NCBI RefSeq assembly: GCF_014851395.1
Contig: NW_024040374.1
Location: 27,856,772 to 27,920,771 of the forward strand
DNA from: Micropterus salmoides
Lineage: Eukaryota > Chordata > Actinopteri > Centrarchiformes > Centrarchidae
Reading direction: 5' to 3'
DNA: 64,000 nucleotides
The position numbers and the translations under genes are program-made. Positions 1 to 11,204 of this stretch are shown piece by piece (within the stretch, counting starts at the first letter, position 1; each line of letters opens with the position of its first letter). The notes beneath the pieces were generated by a model, which was not told the DNA's origin, ran no database searches, and saw nothing but the letters and a program-made list of their open reading frames with translations.

Positions 1-849
1 CGGTATTAATGATTTTTTTTCCTCCTCGTATAGTATCATGTTTGCTAATTCCAAAGTGATCAGCTTCTTGTATGCGTCTCTTTTTTTGTGCTGGCATAAT
101 GGCCGAGTTGAGAACTTCTGTTATCCTACTTTGGCACATAATTAGGACTACAAAGGGGGACAAATCGCGCTGAATGGGACTCACAAAGAAGAGCTCCTTT
201 TTTCAACCCCTTCGTTTCTGCTGAGCTCTCGTTAACAGTTGTGTCACTTCATATATAGCCACAGAAATGGGGAGAATTTGATGCCAAATCTTGAGTACAC
301 GACAGCGCTTAAGAGTTCTGCCCAGGCAGAGAAAAAATATCAAAATTTACCATGTAATTAAAATGTCTATCACCCCTCGGCTGGTTTAGAGGTTGCATTT
401 TCTTCTTAAAGTGGCACTCTAGGCTATAAAACATTCCTCTTAATTTCCTTGCTAAGCACCTTGCACAGTGCTTGTATTTAACTCTCACTTTACTGGCTTA
501 AAGAAAAAAAGACCAAAGTTTGTGATACGCTGAACAAAACTAGTGTGATGAGGATCATTGCAACATTTACAGCATAAGATTTGGTAAAATATTCCTGAGA
601 TTTACTGAAAAATGAAGGTGTATGGCCTGTAGTTTTGGGTCATAATACTGTTTGTGGGAGAAGCGGATTAAAAATGAAAGGGAAAAAGAAACAGAGTGTC
701 AGCTAGGTACACACGACAGCTGATTTATACAATTCATTTGGGCCATTACTTTTCATTAAAGATCAAATGAAATGGGTACTTACTTACTAAGAGGCCTTTG
801 GGGAGCTGAATTGCAGAGAAGAAAGAAGATTAAACTTTACATTCAGCCC
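1..849. other. Non-coding stretch, nothing assigned
   Basis: AT-rich single-copy-looking sequence with no convincing open frame, splice-bounded exon or transposon terminus. Short A/T runs and ATTA sites are scattered through it. It may be the flank of the candidate conserved block that follows. Confidence 0.5.
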
Positions 850-1140
850 CAAATTTAATTCAGAAGTAATCAATCGCATAATGGGCCAGCAACTGTAGCC
901 GGGGTGATTGAAATGAAATTACCATATTTTTAATCTTAATTTTCCACACTGTTTATCTGACACTGTCAATATAAAATACAAACAGATAATGAAATAGCAT
1001 TATATTGACACTACAATCATCTCTCGAGCAGCCCTCTGTGATTAAACCGCTGGAATGTTTGATTACATTTTGTTGGCTGACATTACAAATGACACGGATG
1101 CTTCGCCGAGACTTGCTGCCGGCTGGAAAATGAGCCTATC
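850..1140. promoter_or_regulatory. Candidate conserved non-coding element
   Basis: This block has no repeat signature and no open frame. It is dense in homeodomain/TALE-like words: ATCAATC near 870, TGATTGA near 905, several ATTA/TAAT cores, and a GATTAAA and TGATTACA pair near 1040-1065. This texture is typical of vertebrate developmental enhancers in gene deserts. That is inference: no alignment was available and the limits are approximate. Confidence 0.35.
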
Positions 1141-1233
1141 CATCAAGGACTCCTGGCAGCTTCTCCCTTCCAGTCGATGGCTACTGCCAACGGTCTGGGC
1201 ACCCTTCTGTCAAGCCGTTTAGCACCCTAGAAG

Positions 1234-1258
1234 AGGGAGGGGGTGGGGGGGTGGGGGT
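1234..1258 (+). other. G-quadruplex-capable G tract
   Basis: Four or more G-runs of at least three, separated by single A or T bases, fit the G3+N1-7 quadruplex rule with very short loops. A second G7 run follows at 1283-1290. There is no adjacent gene to regulate, so function is unknown. Confidence 0.6.
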
Positions 1259-2660
1259 GCTGTGAAGGAGGCTGAAAAAGATGGGGGGGACAAGGGGTGA
1301 GACGAGTGATTCACGGCTCCCTTGCTCTGCTAATGATACAAAAGCAAAGGAGTCACAGAGTGGGAGAGAGAAAAATGTCCCAGGCAACATATCGCCCATG
1401 CAGGTGTCTCTTGGCGTACCATAAAGGGACCATAAAGCCCTCACAATGCAAGGCCCACAGTCTGCAAATCAACAGCTCAGCTGCTGCCCTGGATTAGGAC
1501 TGCACTGCAGCCATCAAGCCCTGTCCACTGCTATACCTAACGCCATGACTAGCCTAATTACTTTTTAAGGGGCTCATCAATTTGCTCTTTGGAAATTTGG
1601 AGAGATATTCAACAGCATCAGGGACAATCATTTTTATAAAATACACACGTGGAATTATCCGTTTTATTTCGTTGTAAGTTTATTTAACAACTTTCATGCT
1701 CAAGTTTGAAGGGACCTAATGCTCAGTGTTCAGTAGCTTAAATTATTATATAATGTAATCATCTCAAATGGTCTCATTCATGTTCATACTTTACGTCTTC
1801 ATCGCAAACACATTGATGATGTCTCCTCAACTTTTAGTATTTGCATACCTAACATATATATTATATAATTAAATTGATTTATTAGGTTGTGGCACTGCTC
1901 TCTGACAAATTACAAATAGTTATGACAGTTTGAAACACTGAACTGACCTTGGAAATATTGTCAAATGAATGACTGTCTTTACCCCTGATGCAAAGGCCCG
2001 TGTGGAAAAATGAACATTGCCACATTATCAGTGCAACAATTCACCATATTGGAGTTAAAACTAGAATATGAATTCAATCATGCATACAACACATGGCTAT
2101 GTGATGAATATTTAAACCATGCATGGATATTGGCAGTCACTACAAAAATGTTTAATTATCTAAAGATTAATGGAATGCATCGTTAGCAGAGAAGAAAGAT
2201 TTACTCCACTTTACCTTACTTTTTTTTTAGGACAACATATATTAATTTACATTAATATGATGGAAATGTGTCAGATGAAGACAAAAGGCAAATTTTCATC
2301 TGCTGTCCCTGGGCAGGTTGATATTGTACATTAAAACAAACAAACAAGACAGTCACAAAGCAGACAACACGATCAACATCATCAACAACATCAAGAAATT
2401 TATCATTTTTTCATGTGGGTATGTTTGAGGATTCAGTTCACATGAACCAGGTCTATCGATAACAAACCAAAAGAAACAAACCAACAACCAACTGGTGTTT
2501 AATGAATCATTTATTGCATCACTTCATCAACTACATGCATGAATTTATCAACTATAAAGTTTGCAGAATCAACAGAAATAAGTGGATTGAATCACTATAG
2601 ATTCAGGAATAATCATATAAAATAATAAAATACTTTAAATCCATCAAATCACAATTGTTT

Positions 2661-2682
2661 AAAGAGAGAGAGAGAAGAGAAA
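2661..2682. repeat. GA-rich simple repeat
   Basis: Short interrupted (AG)n tract, a simple microsatellite. Confidence 0.7.
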
Positions 2683-3307
2683 AGGTTCTCCTCAAATACA
2701 GCTCTTTAACTCTGTCATTAGGTCTATTCAAAAACAGAAATGAACACTACTGATGCTACGTTTCACAAATGAGAGCTGCAGTTAAAGAGACCATCCAAAA
2801 GATCCTCAATGGTACCCTGAAGCTAATCTTCAAAATATGGCTGATTTTAGCTTCTAAATGACAGACAGATTAGTAAATCTTCTGCATTGTCCATCAGCAC
2901 AGACACACTGTGGCAACACTAATCTATCCAACCACCTGTTGATGTGACACAGCGTTTTCACACAGATGCTGAAGTGGCTACATCGGGTAGTGTTCTTCAC
3001 CCCCCTGCTAGAGTTAGCGTAATTGTAGAGGAAGCCTATGAAATTTCTATTCCATGTCTATTTGCATGTATCCAGAACTGCTGGATTGACAGTGAAGCCT
3101 TCAATGACAGGCTATTGTTATTGCAATATGACAAAGTAATGCGGAGATGGTAAAAACGAAGCGAAGCAGTCGCTCTGCAGCTATCCCAGCTGATGGATGG
3201 AGGAGCTGCTTGACAGAGAGGTATGTTACCATGGCCACACTCTTCTTTTCAAAAGAATGGACCGTGATTGGTTAAATGAGGGTCTTACCTGGCTAAACAT
3301 GATTCTG

Positions 3308-3356
3308 TTACTACTGCTGCTACTATTACTACCACTGCCACTACCATCACTTCTGC
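3308..3356. repeat. Imperfect CTA/CTG trinucleotide repeat
   Basis: Triplets of the type CTR/YTA/CCA repeat for about 48 bases, with many interruptions. It creates a leucine/proline-rich frame that I do not regard as coding. Confidence 0.65.
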
Positions 3357-4360
3357 TGAGAGTGAATAATGTCAATGTCATGAAACTGGCAAATTATTTA
3401 GTTTCATTAAATTTTCGCGTTCAAATATATTCAATATTTAATATATAAACATTGTTTTAGGGAAGCATTTTTAAGTCTTCATTGTGGCTATATTATATTG
3501 CAATTTACTGTATCACTGAATGAAGAAATATAACTGAAACACAATGTTTTGCCTCAAAGTGAAAAAAACAAAAATTCTCTTGAATCACCAGTCAAATTAC
3601 TATATTATATATGTATATATTTTGCACACAACGGGACTCCATAAGCATAAACAAATGGTTCATGTTTTATCTCTGAACATATCCTTTCTTACTACAATTT
3701 AACTGCAATGTAACTACAATTTGTATGCAACATTGTAAATTAAATGAAACTAAATCCAGCACTGACAGACAAATCTTCAAAGTGAGACTAAAAAAGGATG
3801 ACACATTTTTTTAGTCATCAGTGTTCTCTTGTTTCACAGAATTCCTAAAGAATAAGCCACAGTGGTAGTGTTTTGGAAGCAAAGGATTGTTGTATTTGTG
3901 GAATCAGTGGTATCAGCAGTCCTGAAGGTCACGCTGATAAGACCTAGGATTTCCACCTCAGAATTGCATTGTGCTCCGACCTTGAGGCCCCCTGAAGTCG
4001 ATCAAACCAGCATAATGGCTGCTCCACCACGGGACAGCCAAGTTCAGAGAGATGTGGAATAACTGAGGATCAATGTTTAGCCCAGGACCTGGTGAGGCAG
4101 AGCCTATCAACACACTGGAATTACCCCCAACCCCCCAAAAGCAGACTCACTTTCCATGTAACTTTGTACAATATTCCTGTAATGTGATGTCCTTTTGACA
4201 TCCTTTCAGTCACGCATGGCCTCAGTGTGGGAACACTTAATTTTAACTTCCTATATTTAGCATTTATAAGCACTATATAAACAATTAATATGTGATTTAT
4301 AACATGTTTTAATGCCATTGTCAGCAAATATGTACATTTAAAGTGCATTAATGTATTTGT

Positions 4361-5242
4361 TAGTGTTTCCCATCAATTAACGAGACTATGGCGGCCCAGC
4401 ACAGTATAATTTATTCCACCATAGTTTCAAAATGAAGCGAAACTATTTTTAGACTTCTTATAATGACAATAACAAGACCGCTAACGTTGTGTTTTGCACC
4501 GCTGCTCCCTGCTGCTGTAAGCTCGCACGCTCACACACTTTGGCATCCGACTCGAGACAACCACTTTTCTTTTGAGGTAACTACAATAACGTTAAGAGTT
4601 TGAACAACTTTGAGGAGTTTCCACTGTCAGTAGTTTGTGACAACACGGTCACCTAGCCGCAGCTAAATTTGAAGTGCACACGTATTTGAGACTTTATGGT
4701 AAGCGCTATGAAATGAAGCAGCTGACAGGCAGGGTTAGCGACTTTATTTTGTCATGTTCTCAGTTTACAAAGACAAGTGTTGCAGTATGAAAGTCTTATC
4801 TGAAGAGAGGCTATTAAGTCTTCATTGTACGCGATACGAGAACCACATACAATAGTATTTAAAGGTACTTTATTGTTAGAAAACCCATGCAGACAGGGGG
4901 AGAACACGTAAACTCCACACAGAAAGGCCGGCATGACCGGGGTTTAAACCCGGTACCTTTTTGCTGTGTGGCCACGGTGCTATCCACTGGACCACCGTAC
5001 GAAATTAATAATAATTATTATTATAATTATTCTTTGAATTTAGGGTTGCTGTAAAAACATTAAATAAATACGCTGACTTTTTCTGCTGTGTCATAATTTT
5101 TTTACTAGAACTCAAAATTTCAAACTTTAAAATACAAAACTTTAAAATTTACTAAATTTTCTTCCAGGGGCCATGTCTCCAGAGCCCCTAGAGTGTCGAG
5201 GTCCACCGACCATAGTCTCATAAAATCCTGTGGGAAACACTG
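4361..5242. mobile_element. Degenerate non-autonomous hAT-like element
   Basis: The ends are inverted copies. The left end reads tagtgtttccca and continues to gagactatgg (about 4382-4391). The right end, read on the minus strand, starts cagtgtttccca and also continues to gagactatgg. CAG/TAG termini with roughly 35 bp of imperfect inverted repeat suit a hAT element. The expected 8-bp duplications (4353-4360 and 5243-5250) do not match, so the insertion is old or an end is misplaced. There is no transposase frame inside. A SINE is nested at 4881-5001. Confidence 0.65.
4881..5001 (-). mobile_element. tRNA-derived SINE-like repeat, nested
   Basis: Read on the minus strand it starts CGTACGGTGG and has an A-box-like TGGTCCAGTGGA. 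About 40 bases later comes a B-box-like GGGTTTAAACCCC, then a body with CTTTCTGTGTGGAG and GTTCTCCCCC ending GGGTTTTC. These words match a very common fish repeat. It is truncated at the downstream end near 4881. It sits inside the hAT-like element, so it inserted later or was carried along. Confidence 0.65.
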
Positions 5243-5459
5243 AATACTTCTGAAATATGAAGTATGCGTTATTATATTTATCAATTCTGTGCTTACACAA
5301 TGTGGAGTGACGTGTATCCTTTTAGGAACTTTTTATGTCCTGTTATCTCCACAGAAACGTTTCCATTCACTCGTTTTGATCACATTTTTTTTTTAAGCAT
5401 CTCAGTGTCTTAGATAACAAATAGCGATGTTAGCTAGTCATGCAGTGTAGCACCAACAT

Positions 5460-6607
5460 TAGGGATGCAGCGATTACTGGATTACGTCACAGTTAATTAA
5501 TCGTAAAGGCTCCGCCATGCTTATCAGAGACATGGCAGAGGGACCAAACTGTGAAGCTTTATTTCCACCAAACAGACGGCAGAAGTCGGCAGCGTGGGAG
5601 CATTTCGGGTACACCAAGACTGACCAGGGCGTTACTGAAGATGATGGATCACCTGTTCAAAAACTTGCCCTTAGCAGCAGCGTGCTGCTAAAGGAGCAAA
5701 TAACTACATCAAATTTGATGCAGCACCTGCGGGATGACCACCTAGCATTGTACGCCCAAGTAAAGGTAATACATAATAACTGAGTTAAATAACGTGGCAA
5801 ATTGGTAGGGGATTAAATATAAACTCAATTACAATCGATGCCGTAGCGGTGAGTGTCAAGCTTTCAGTGCAACGTAAACAAACAAAGCAGCATGTAACCT
5901 TTCAGACCCACCGCAACGACAGCACCGCTTCGCTATGAAACATATTATTTTCAATGGCTTGTGCCTTGCCATGGCGTTTTGTTGCTGCGTCGAGCAACAC
6001 TTGCACGCCGCTGTCAAAGCAGTTGAACTTTTGCTCTGAACCCACCTTCCAGTGCAGGACAAATCACTTCTTTTTTGAAAGAGCCTTTATGGAAGACAGA
6101 ATGTTGTCCTCTCAAGACCTTCAGTCACTGAACAGTTAACGTTACATCCTGTTGCCTCCTCCTGTCTGTGTTGAGAAAATGTTAGGCTTTGTATGTTAAT
6201 ATGCCAGGTGTAAAACCCTAACATAACATCAGGAGCTTATAAACTTACCATACCAATTACCTGCATTTCAGCTATTAATAACACTGCATGAGAGATGTTC
6301 TCAATTTCTTTTTATCATTTGAACCAAAACTTATATGTCTGGATGAGAGTTGATGACAGTAATAGTTCAGTTTATTCCCCTTCTTAATCACAATTTCCCT
6401 CTCCCTGGGGGAGAAATAAAGTTAATATTGGTCTTAAATAAATAATAATACTCAAATATGTATAAATGTTAATATAGTTAAATATTAAAAATCAACTTAT
6501 TCAACTTACTTAACAAGTAATTACCACTGTCGTTAAATTAATTAATGCATAATAATCGTGAAACCGTAATTATTCCTCTGATTATATTCGTACCAACAAA
6601 ATCTCTA
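5460..6607 (+). mobile_element. Probable hAT remnant carrying a BED-finger frame
   Basis: A TAGGGATGCAGCG-type start lies about 55 bases before a BED-finger-like frame. The right side ends in an inverted TAGAGAT-type terminus, with a subterminal stretch (tacggtttcacgatta on the minus strand) partly resembling the left subterminal sequence. Flanking 8-mers (5452-5459 and 6608-6615) do not match, so both limits are tentative. Most of the internal sequence is non-coding decay. Confidence 0.45.
5517..5783 (+). pseudogene. Broken BED-type zinc finger (hAT transposase / ZBED-like)
   Basis: The 88-residue frame contains a WEHFGY motif at residues 27-32. After it comes a DGSP turn near 43-46, and then an NLMQHLRDDH helix at 66-75 with H70 and H75 in zinc-ligand spacing, followed by YAQVK. 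This order (aromatic entry, Cx2C, Hx4H) is that of BED fingers in hAT transposases and their domesticated ZBED relatives. The two cysteines expected near residues 48 and 51 are Q and A here, so the finger should not fold. The frame then runs out with no catalytic RNase-H-like core. I read it as an inactive transposase N-terminus, not a host gene. Confidence 0.6.
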
Positions 6608-6656
6608 ATCCTTACATTCCATTAGTAGTTAGATTTTTGTAGTTATTCTAATGTTA

Positions 6657-6775
6657 GATCACTATCGCTCTTTTTTTGCTTGGAAGAGCTGCTCACTTTC
6701 GCAGGAAGGTATATGTCAGTCACTTTCATTTTTGGCAGCTCTTCCAAGCACTGAGTGAAAAAAAAGTGACCTGAT
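6657..6775. repeat. Short inverted repeat (hairpin)
   Basis: GCTTGGAAGAGCTGC (about 6679-6693) recurs as its exact reverse complement near 6736-6750, giving a 15-bp perfect stem. Beyond the stem, TCACT..T-rich and A-rich..AGTGA sequences extend the symmetry loosely. It could be a tiny palindromic MITE or a chance hairpin. Confidence 0.55.
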
Positions 6776-8133
6776 GTTAGCCAGCTAAGCTGTGAAAATT
6801 AGGCTAACATACAATGAGTGACTAGCTAGTGTTGCTAACTGTTATCTTATTCAAGAAACTAATGTGATTATCAAAATGATCAAAAACACTACATACAATA
6901 ACAAACAAGTAAATACCGTTAACAACAGGCCTATGTAAAAAGCTAACTTTTGATCAGTCTATTATGATCTATTAAATGTGACTTTATAAATCAGGGCCAA
7001 TAAACATTCCTATGGCCCCCGCTTGACAGTTAATAAAGGGGTTCATATATATAATATAAGATATAATTGTTAATTAATATGCATGTATTATACATGTATG
7101 TATAATGAAGTAATAGTACTATTATAAACAATACTGGTTATTGCTGGTACTGTCAGAACCAGATGCTTGAACTAAGTATAGAACAGACATCCACTTTGAT
7201 AATCAGTTTCAGCAGAGACAGAACATAAAAGTCTACACACTAATTCATCTCCTCAGCCTTGATATCTCCACACAGCTGCTAGCTAACGTTAGCTACCCAG
7301 CATGTAGAGACAGAAGCCGCACGCTGTTCTGTCAGCTCCCGTGACTTCCTTTTAGACTGAAAATAAAAATTTTGTGCGTTTAAAAAAAACTTAATTTACG
7401 TGATGTCGACAAATATTTTCCACGCAACACCAGGGTTTGAAACATGTCCAGGGAAAGGCCCTGTCTCTGGATCACACATCACACCCTGATGCACCATAAA
7501 GTAGAAGATGCCAAGATTCACTTGGACGAAAAGAGAAGCAGTATTGACTTGGAGAAATCTAAGCGTGAAGATATGACCATTATACCAGGAGGGAAAATGA
7601 CATTTAGATTGTGAGGTAGATTATGGGCACAAAGAGCACTTTATACACAGTATCTTTAAAGAAACAATCTGGAGTGTCAAAAAAACAACAGAACTGGTGG
7701 ACACAAAATATATCCAGGCATCCTTTTTTTGTAAAAAACAAACAAACAGAAAAAACACTTTAGTTTATTGGCATGTCCAAGACTAATGAATTAAAACCAA
7801 ACATTAAAAAAACAAACACCAAATGAATGAAGACTGCTAAACTAACTCACATCTAAAATAAACATACAAGCATCTTCAGAAGGTGCACTTTACCTTAAAA
7901 ACAGGGATTATACAAGGGAATCCCAGTTTATGCGAGGCAAAAACACCCGAGAAGCATGGTACAGTAACCAGTATTGATTAGGCACTGTGAAACTGTTTTA
8001 AAGTCAGCGTTACTCAGTAATTTCTCTTCGAAGCAAGACACAGGACCACACGTGTTGACTGTGACTCAATGGTTAATGAACCTTTTCTGTAACTTTCCCA
8101 AAACCAAAAATCTGCCTTTCACACCCACTTCAC
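6776..8133. other. Non-coding stretch, nothing assigned
   Basis: AT-rich sequence without a supported gene. It includes a 16-bp perfect palindrome, tagctaacgttagcta, at 7280-7295 and A-rich runs near 7735-7815. No splice-bounded exon is seen that would continue the candidate at 8134-8388. Confidence 0.5.
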
Positions 8134-8388
8134 CTTGTGATTGGCAAGCTGTGCAGGGGTGACAAACCTCTCTCTCAGGCTGTCTTTTTGACATTTATTA
8201 CACAAATATATGGCAGTTTTTGTGTTTACAACCAAGTCCAACACTATGAATGCTTTCTGGAAGAGAAAATGCGTAGGCTTCTCACTCTGCCTTTGAGTGC
8301 GGCGGTTCAGATCAGCTATAAGCACTTGCCCTCCAATGTGGTCGGACAACACATTGTACAAATAGTTCTTTTCTAGCATAATCTGGCC
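8134..8388 (-). CDS. Candidate internal coding exon, unknown product
   Basis: On the minus strand a frame of 85 codons is open from just after a strong 3' splice-site context to a good 5' splice site. Upstream lies a tract of about 38 bases, almost all C/T/A, ending cacatccttag; downstream is AAG|GTGAAG. The exon length of 255 bases is divisible by three. The peptide starts GQIMLEKNYLYNVL, has a hydrophobic stretch AFIVLDLVV and a CNKC pair, and ends QLANHK. I do not recognise the family; the CNKC with a later histidine is too little to call a zinc finger. No neighbouring exon was found, and the opposite strand is open over the same interval. It may be a lone exon of a large-intron gene, a transposon fragment or chance. 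Confidence 0.3.
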
Positions 8389-9485
8389 CTAAGGATGTGA
8401 AGGGCGGGTGGTGGATGGGTGGGTAGCACGTCTGACTTTCATCAGTCAAGTTTGTGCCCTGACAAAGAATTGACACTAGGTTTTTTATTAACTGTAACCA
8501 CACTCTTTTTTTCTTAAGTATTTTAGTTACCTTACCATGACCATACCTTAATCATAGATTCTTTGCCTCTCCCAAATCATAATCATACCTACATACATGC
8601 AAACAACATCATCTGATCTGCCACCAGGATACTTAACATACTGTATTGACTGGGTTAAGGTTAGCTAAAGATCATGGTCATGGAAAAAGCAGCGTAATTG
8701 TTGATATGAGACAAGACTCAAGCACAGCCACTGGTGTCCATATCACACATTTTGTCTTCTTAACCATCCTGCCTATCCATCAAGCATCTCAGCCTCCTTC
8801 CTGAGAGTTTATCTGACAATATAACACTTTTAACACTACCGCTGCTGTGACAATCTTTATTCGCACGATTGCAAAAGCTCACTTGAGAGGAACATTGTCT
8901 GCAGCTATTGGGCGCTGTATATACATAATTGTGGATGCATTATAAAAGTCATGTTGTCATCAAGAACACTAGGCACAATAAAAGACAAAACATGTTGTCA
9001 ACACACACATTATTTCAGTGATGCATTCAGAGACTTCATTTCTAGACACAAAACTGTGCTGAACATATTACATTTGGAGTAGCCTGTATGAACATATCGG
9101 ATTTTTATTAAGCACAATTATCTCTTATTATTAAATGATTACATATTTGATGTCTTTATTCGAATGTTTTGTTTAACTACTGGCCCAAAATGTTCCTAGA
9201 TCGCAAAAGAAGCCTTGATCTCTAATACAAGTGACAAACAGTAATGGCTATCAGGCAATAACATGACACCTCAGAGAAAGGCCAAGTTGTTTCACCGTGG
9301 GTGTGCTCACAGTAATGCCTCCACAACATAAAATGCTGCATTTTTTTTCAATCCTCTTGTAAAGCTCATCCTCTGCAAGCTCCTCCAAACCTTGTCTGGC
9401 CTGTTGATGTGTGTAACCCGTTGATGCCTTTCTGCTTTTATCCTTTGCAACCTCTAAAACGCCTTAAAGTTCTGTTATTCCATAA
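8389..9485. other. Non-coding stretch, nothing assigned
   Basis: No supported gene or repeat terminus. The first 50 bases form the pyrimidine-rich tract (minus strand) upstream of the candidate exon. The rest is AT-rich with scattered short frames. Confidence 0.45.
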
Positions 9486-9705
9486 TCATTTGGAACTTGT
9501 TGACTCTCTGAAACCTCCTCTTCTGCATCCTCTTGATGATGTGCTACATTTTGTCCTCTGTCTCTTCATCTCTTGAAACTGCTTCACTCTCTGAAAGATC
9601 TTTAATCTTTCATCTTTGCAAATTCCTCTTGTTCTGAGACCTCTTCCTACCCTGACTGCCCCACCAAAGCCTGCTCCCACATAGGCGTACATACCTGTAA
9701 GTTAA
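9486..9705 (-). pseudogene. Possible decayed coding remnant, charged/acidic
   Basis: On the minus strand an acceptor-like 'ttttaacttacag' precedes about 200 purine-rich bases. Different frames in turn spell acidic runs (for example DEETED and EDAEEEVSES), as if one acidic coding segment had been broken by small indels. One frame is open for 68 codons but gives an uninformative basic peptide. No domain is recognised. Purine-rich sequence easily mimics acidic coding, so this is weak. Confidence 0.15.
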
Positions 9706-10200
9706 AATGGGAAGAGTAAATAAAAGGCATTGGTGCTAAATGGAGATACTCAATTGACTGTTTTTTGTTGTTTCATTTAGCTAAGAGCAGATTAATTTAC
9801 ACCAGCCTTGAAAAATATTACTGTAAAATTACATTACACTGTAAAAAACACTGTAAAGATTTATTCAGTGGTGACGTCACTGCAAAACCTCAATCCACTC
9901 CAAATGATAAAGATTATGTGGACTAAAAATGTTTTTAATTTCGTTTTTTGTTTTCATAAAGTGTTAACTGTGTGAAAGAAAAATCTTTCAAGAAGTACGA
10001 CATCGCCTGAATGCTGCCTTTGTGTTTCTTTTCAAACAAATTTACTTCATCCCAAGGACCAAATATTTGATCAGGAGGAACTGGGATCTGGGAGGAACTG
10101 AACAAATTCACACAAAGAGACAAGGTAACCCTGGTTGTCCTTTGGTAAAGCAAATATCCTGGATGTTCTAATGCAAAGTTTTGCTCTTCATGTCAAATTG
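9706..10200. other. Non-coding stretch, nothing assigned
   Basis: No gene or repeat boundary is recognised. The minus-strand frame at 9935-10153 has no identifiable domain. Confidence 0.4.
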
Positions 10201-10945
10201 TCTTAGCCACGCTAGCACCATAGCTTTAGAGATGGCAGTGTCAGTCAGTCACCACGTCCAGAATGAATTGGTAGCAATTTCGGGTTCAGAACCACCAACC
10301 ATGGACAACCCTCTCTACCTCCTGAGCCACAACCAGTCCCCAGAGGATGAATCCTACTGACTCATGATCTCCTGAAATTTCCTCTAGTGCCACCAGCAGG
10401 TCAAAGTTTTCACTTATTCAACGTAATCTTTCAACATCTACTAAATGGATTGTCACTCACTTTTGAGCAGAGATTCATGGTTCCCAGATGATGTATCATA
10501 ATGACTTTAGTGATCTCCTGACTTTTCCTTTAGGTCCACCTTGAGGTTGACATTTGTAGTTTTGAGCAAAATGTCTTGAAAACTATTGGCTGCATTGCCA
10601 TAAAATTTAGACATTCATGTACCCCTCAGGATAAATTGTCTCCCTGGTTTTTTGTCTACTGCCATCGTCAGTTTTAGTTTGTACAATACTTTGCTTTATG
10701 ACCAAATACCTGTAAAGCTAATGATCAGCCTCTGATGTAATTTGTGTTGAGTGCTTATTAGCACGTTAGCATGCTAACACGCTAATGATGGTGAACATGG
10801 TAAACATTACACCCTGCTAAATATCAGCATGTTTGTATTGTTATTATGAGGCATGTTAGCATGCTGATGCTAGCATTGAGCCCAAGCACTGCTAAGTACA
10901 AAGCCTAGCTAGCATGACTTTAAACTCTGTTATTTATTGCTCGAA
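10201..10945. repeat. Dispersed percomorph-type repeat
   Basis: The block contains words I know as common in percomorph genomes: ATGACTTTAGTGATCTCCTG, CAGTTTTAGTTTGTACAATACTTT, TATGACCAAATACCTG, and the GTTAGCATGCTAAC / CATGTTAGCATGCTGATG series. The 'gatctcctga..tttcct.tag..ccacc' unit appears at about 10365 and again at about 10510, so the 5' half is built from related units of roughly 120-150 bases. There is no coding capacity. The superfamily is not decided; it could be a non-autonomous element or a LINE untranslated region. Confidence 0.55.
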
Positions 10946-11204
10946 GTGTGCAAAAAGTCATATGTGAGCTCCAGCCATTCTGTCAGAATTTCAATGATGG
11001 AAAAAACAACAACATTTGAGATGACAAGCTGGCTGAGGGACAGTGGTCACTTAGGAATCACGCCACCTGTTGGAGGACAATGAGTCTTTCACATAAAGTG
11101 AGACAGACATCCCCTTACTCCCCCCTCATTTTGTCAAGGCGTAACCTTTTTCCCCCTTCAAAATACAGCAACACTTTCCAATTGAGTTGTTGTTGCTGCC
11201 ATTG
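10946..11204. other. Non-coding stretch, nothing assigned
   Basis: Unique-looking sequence with no assignable feature. Confidence 0.4.

Larger units (their letters stand above)
1300..4360. other. Non-coding stretch with small simple repeats
   Basis: No gene is recognised. Short frames at 2944-3153 and 3197-3448 have no recognisable domain; the second encodes a poly-leucine run that comes from a CTA/CTG triplet repeat. A run of AAACAAAC-type sequence lies near 2335. The remainder is AT-rich and unassigned. Confidence 0.5.

Noticed and set aside
4936..5001. Possible tRNA gene on the minus strand
   Set aside because: A- and B-box-like words are present, but the rest continues into a known SINE body and the cloverleaf stems do not pair, so it is a SINE head.
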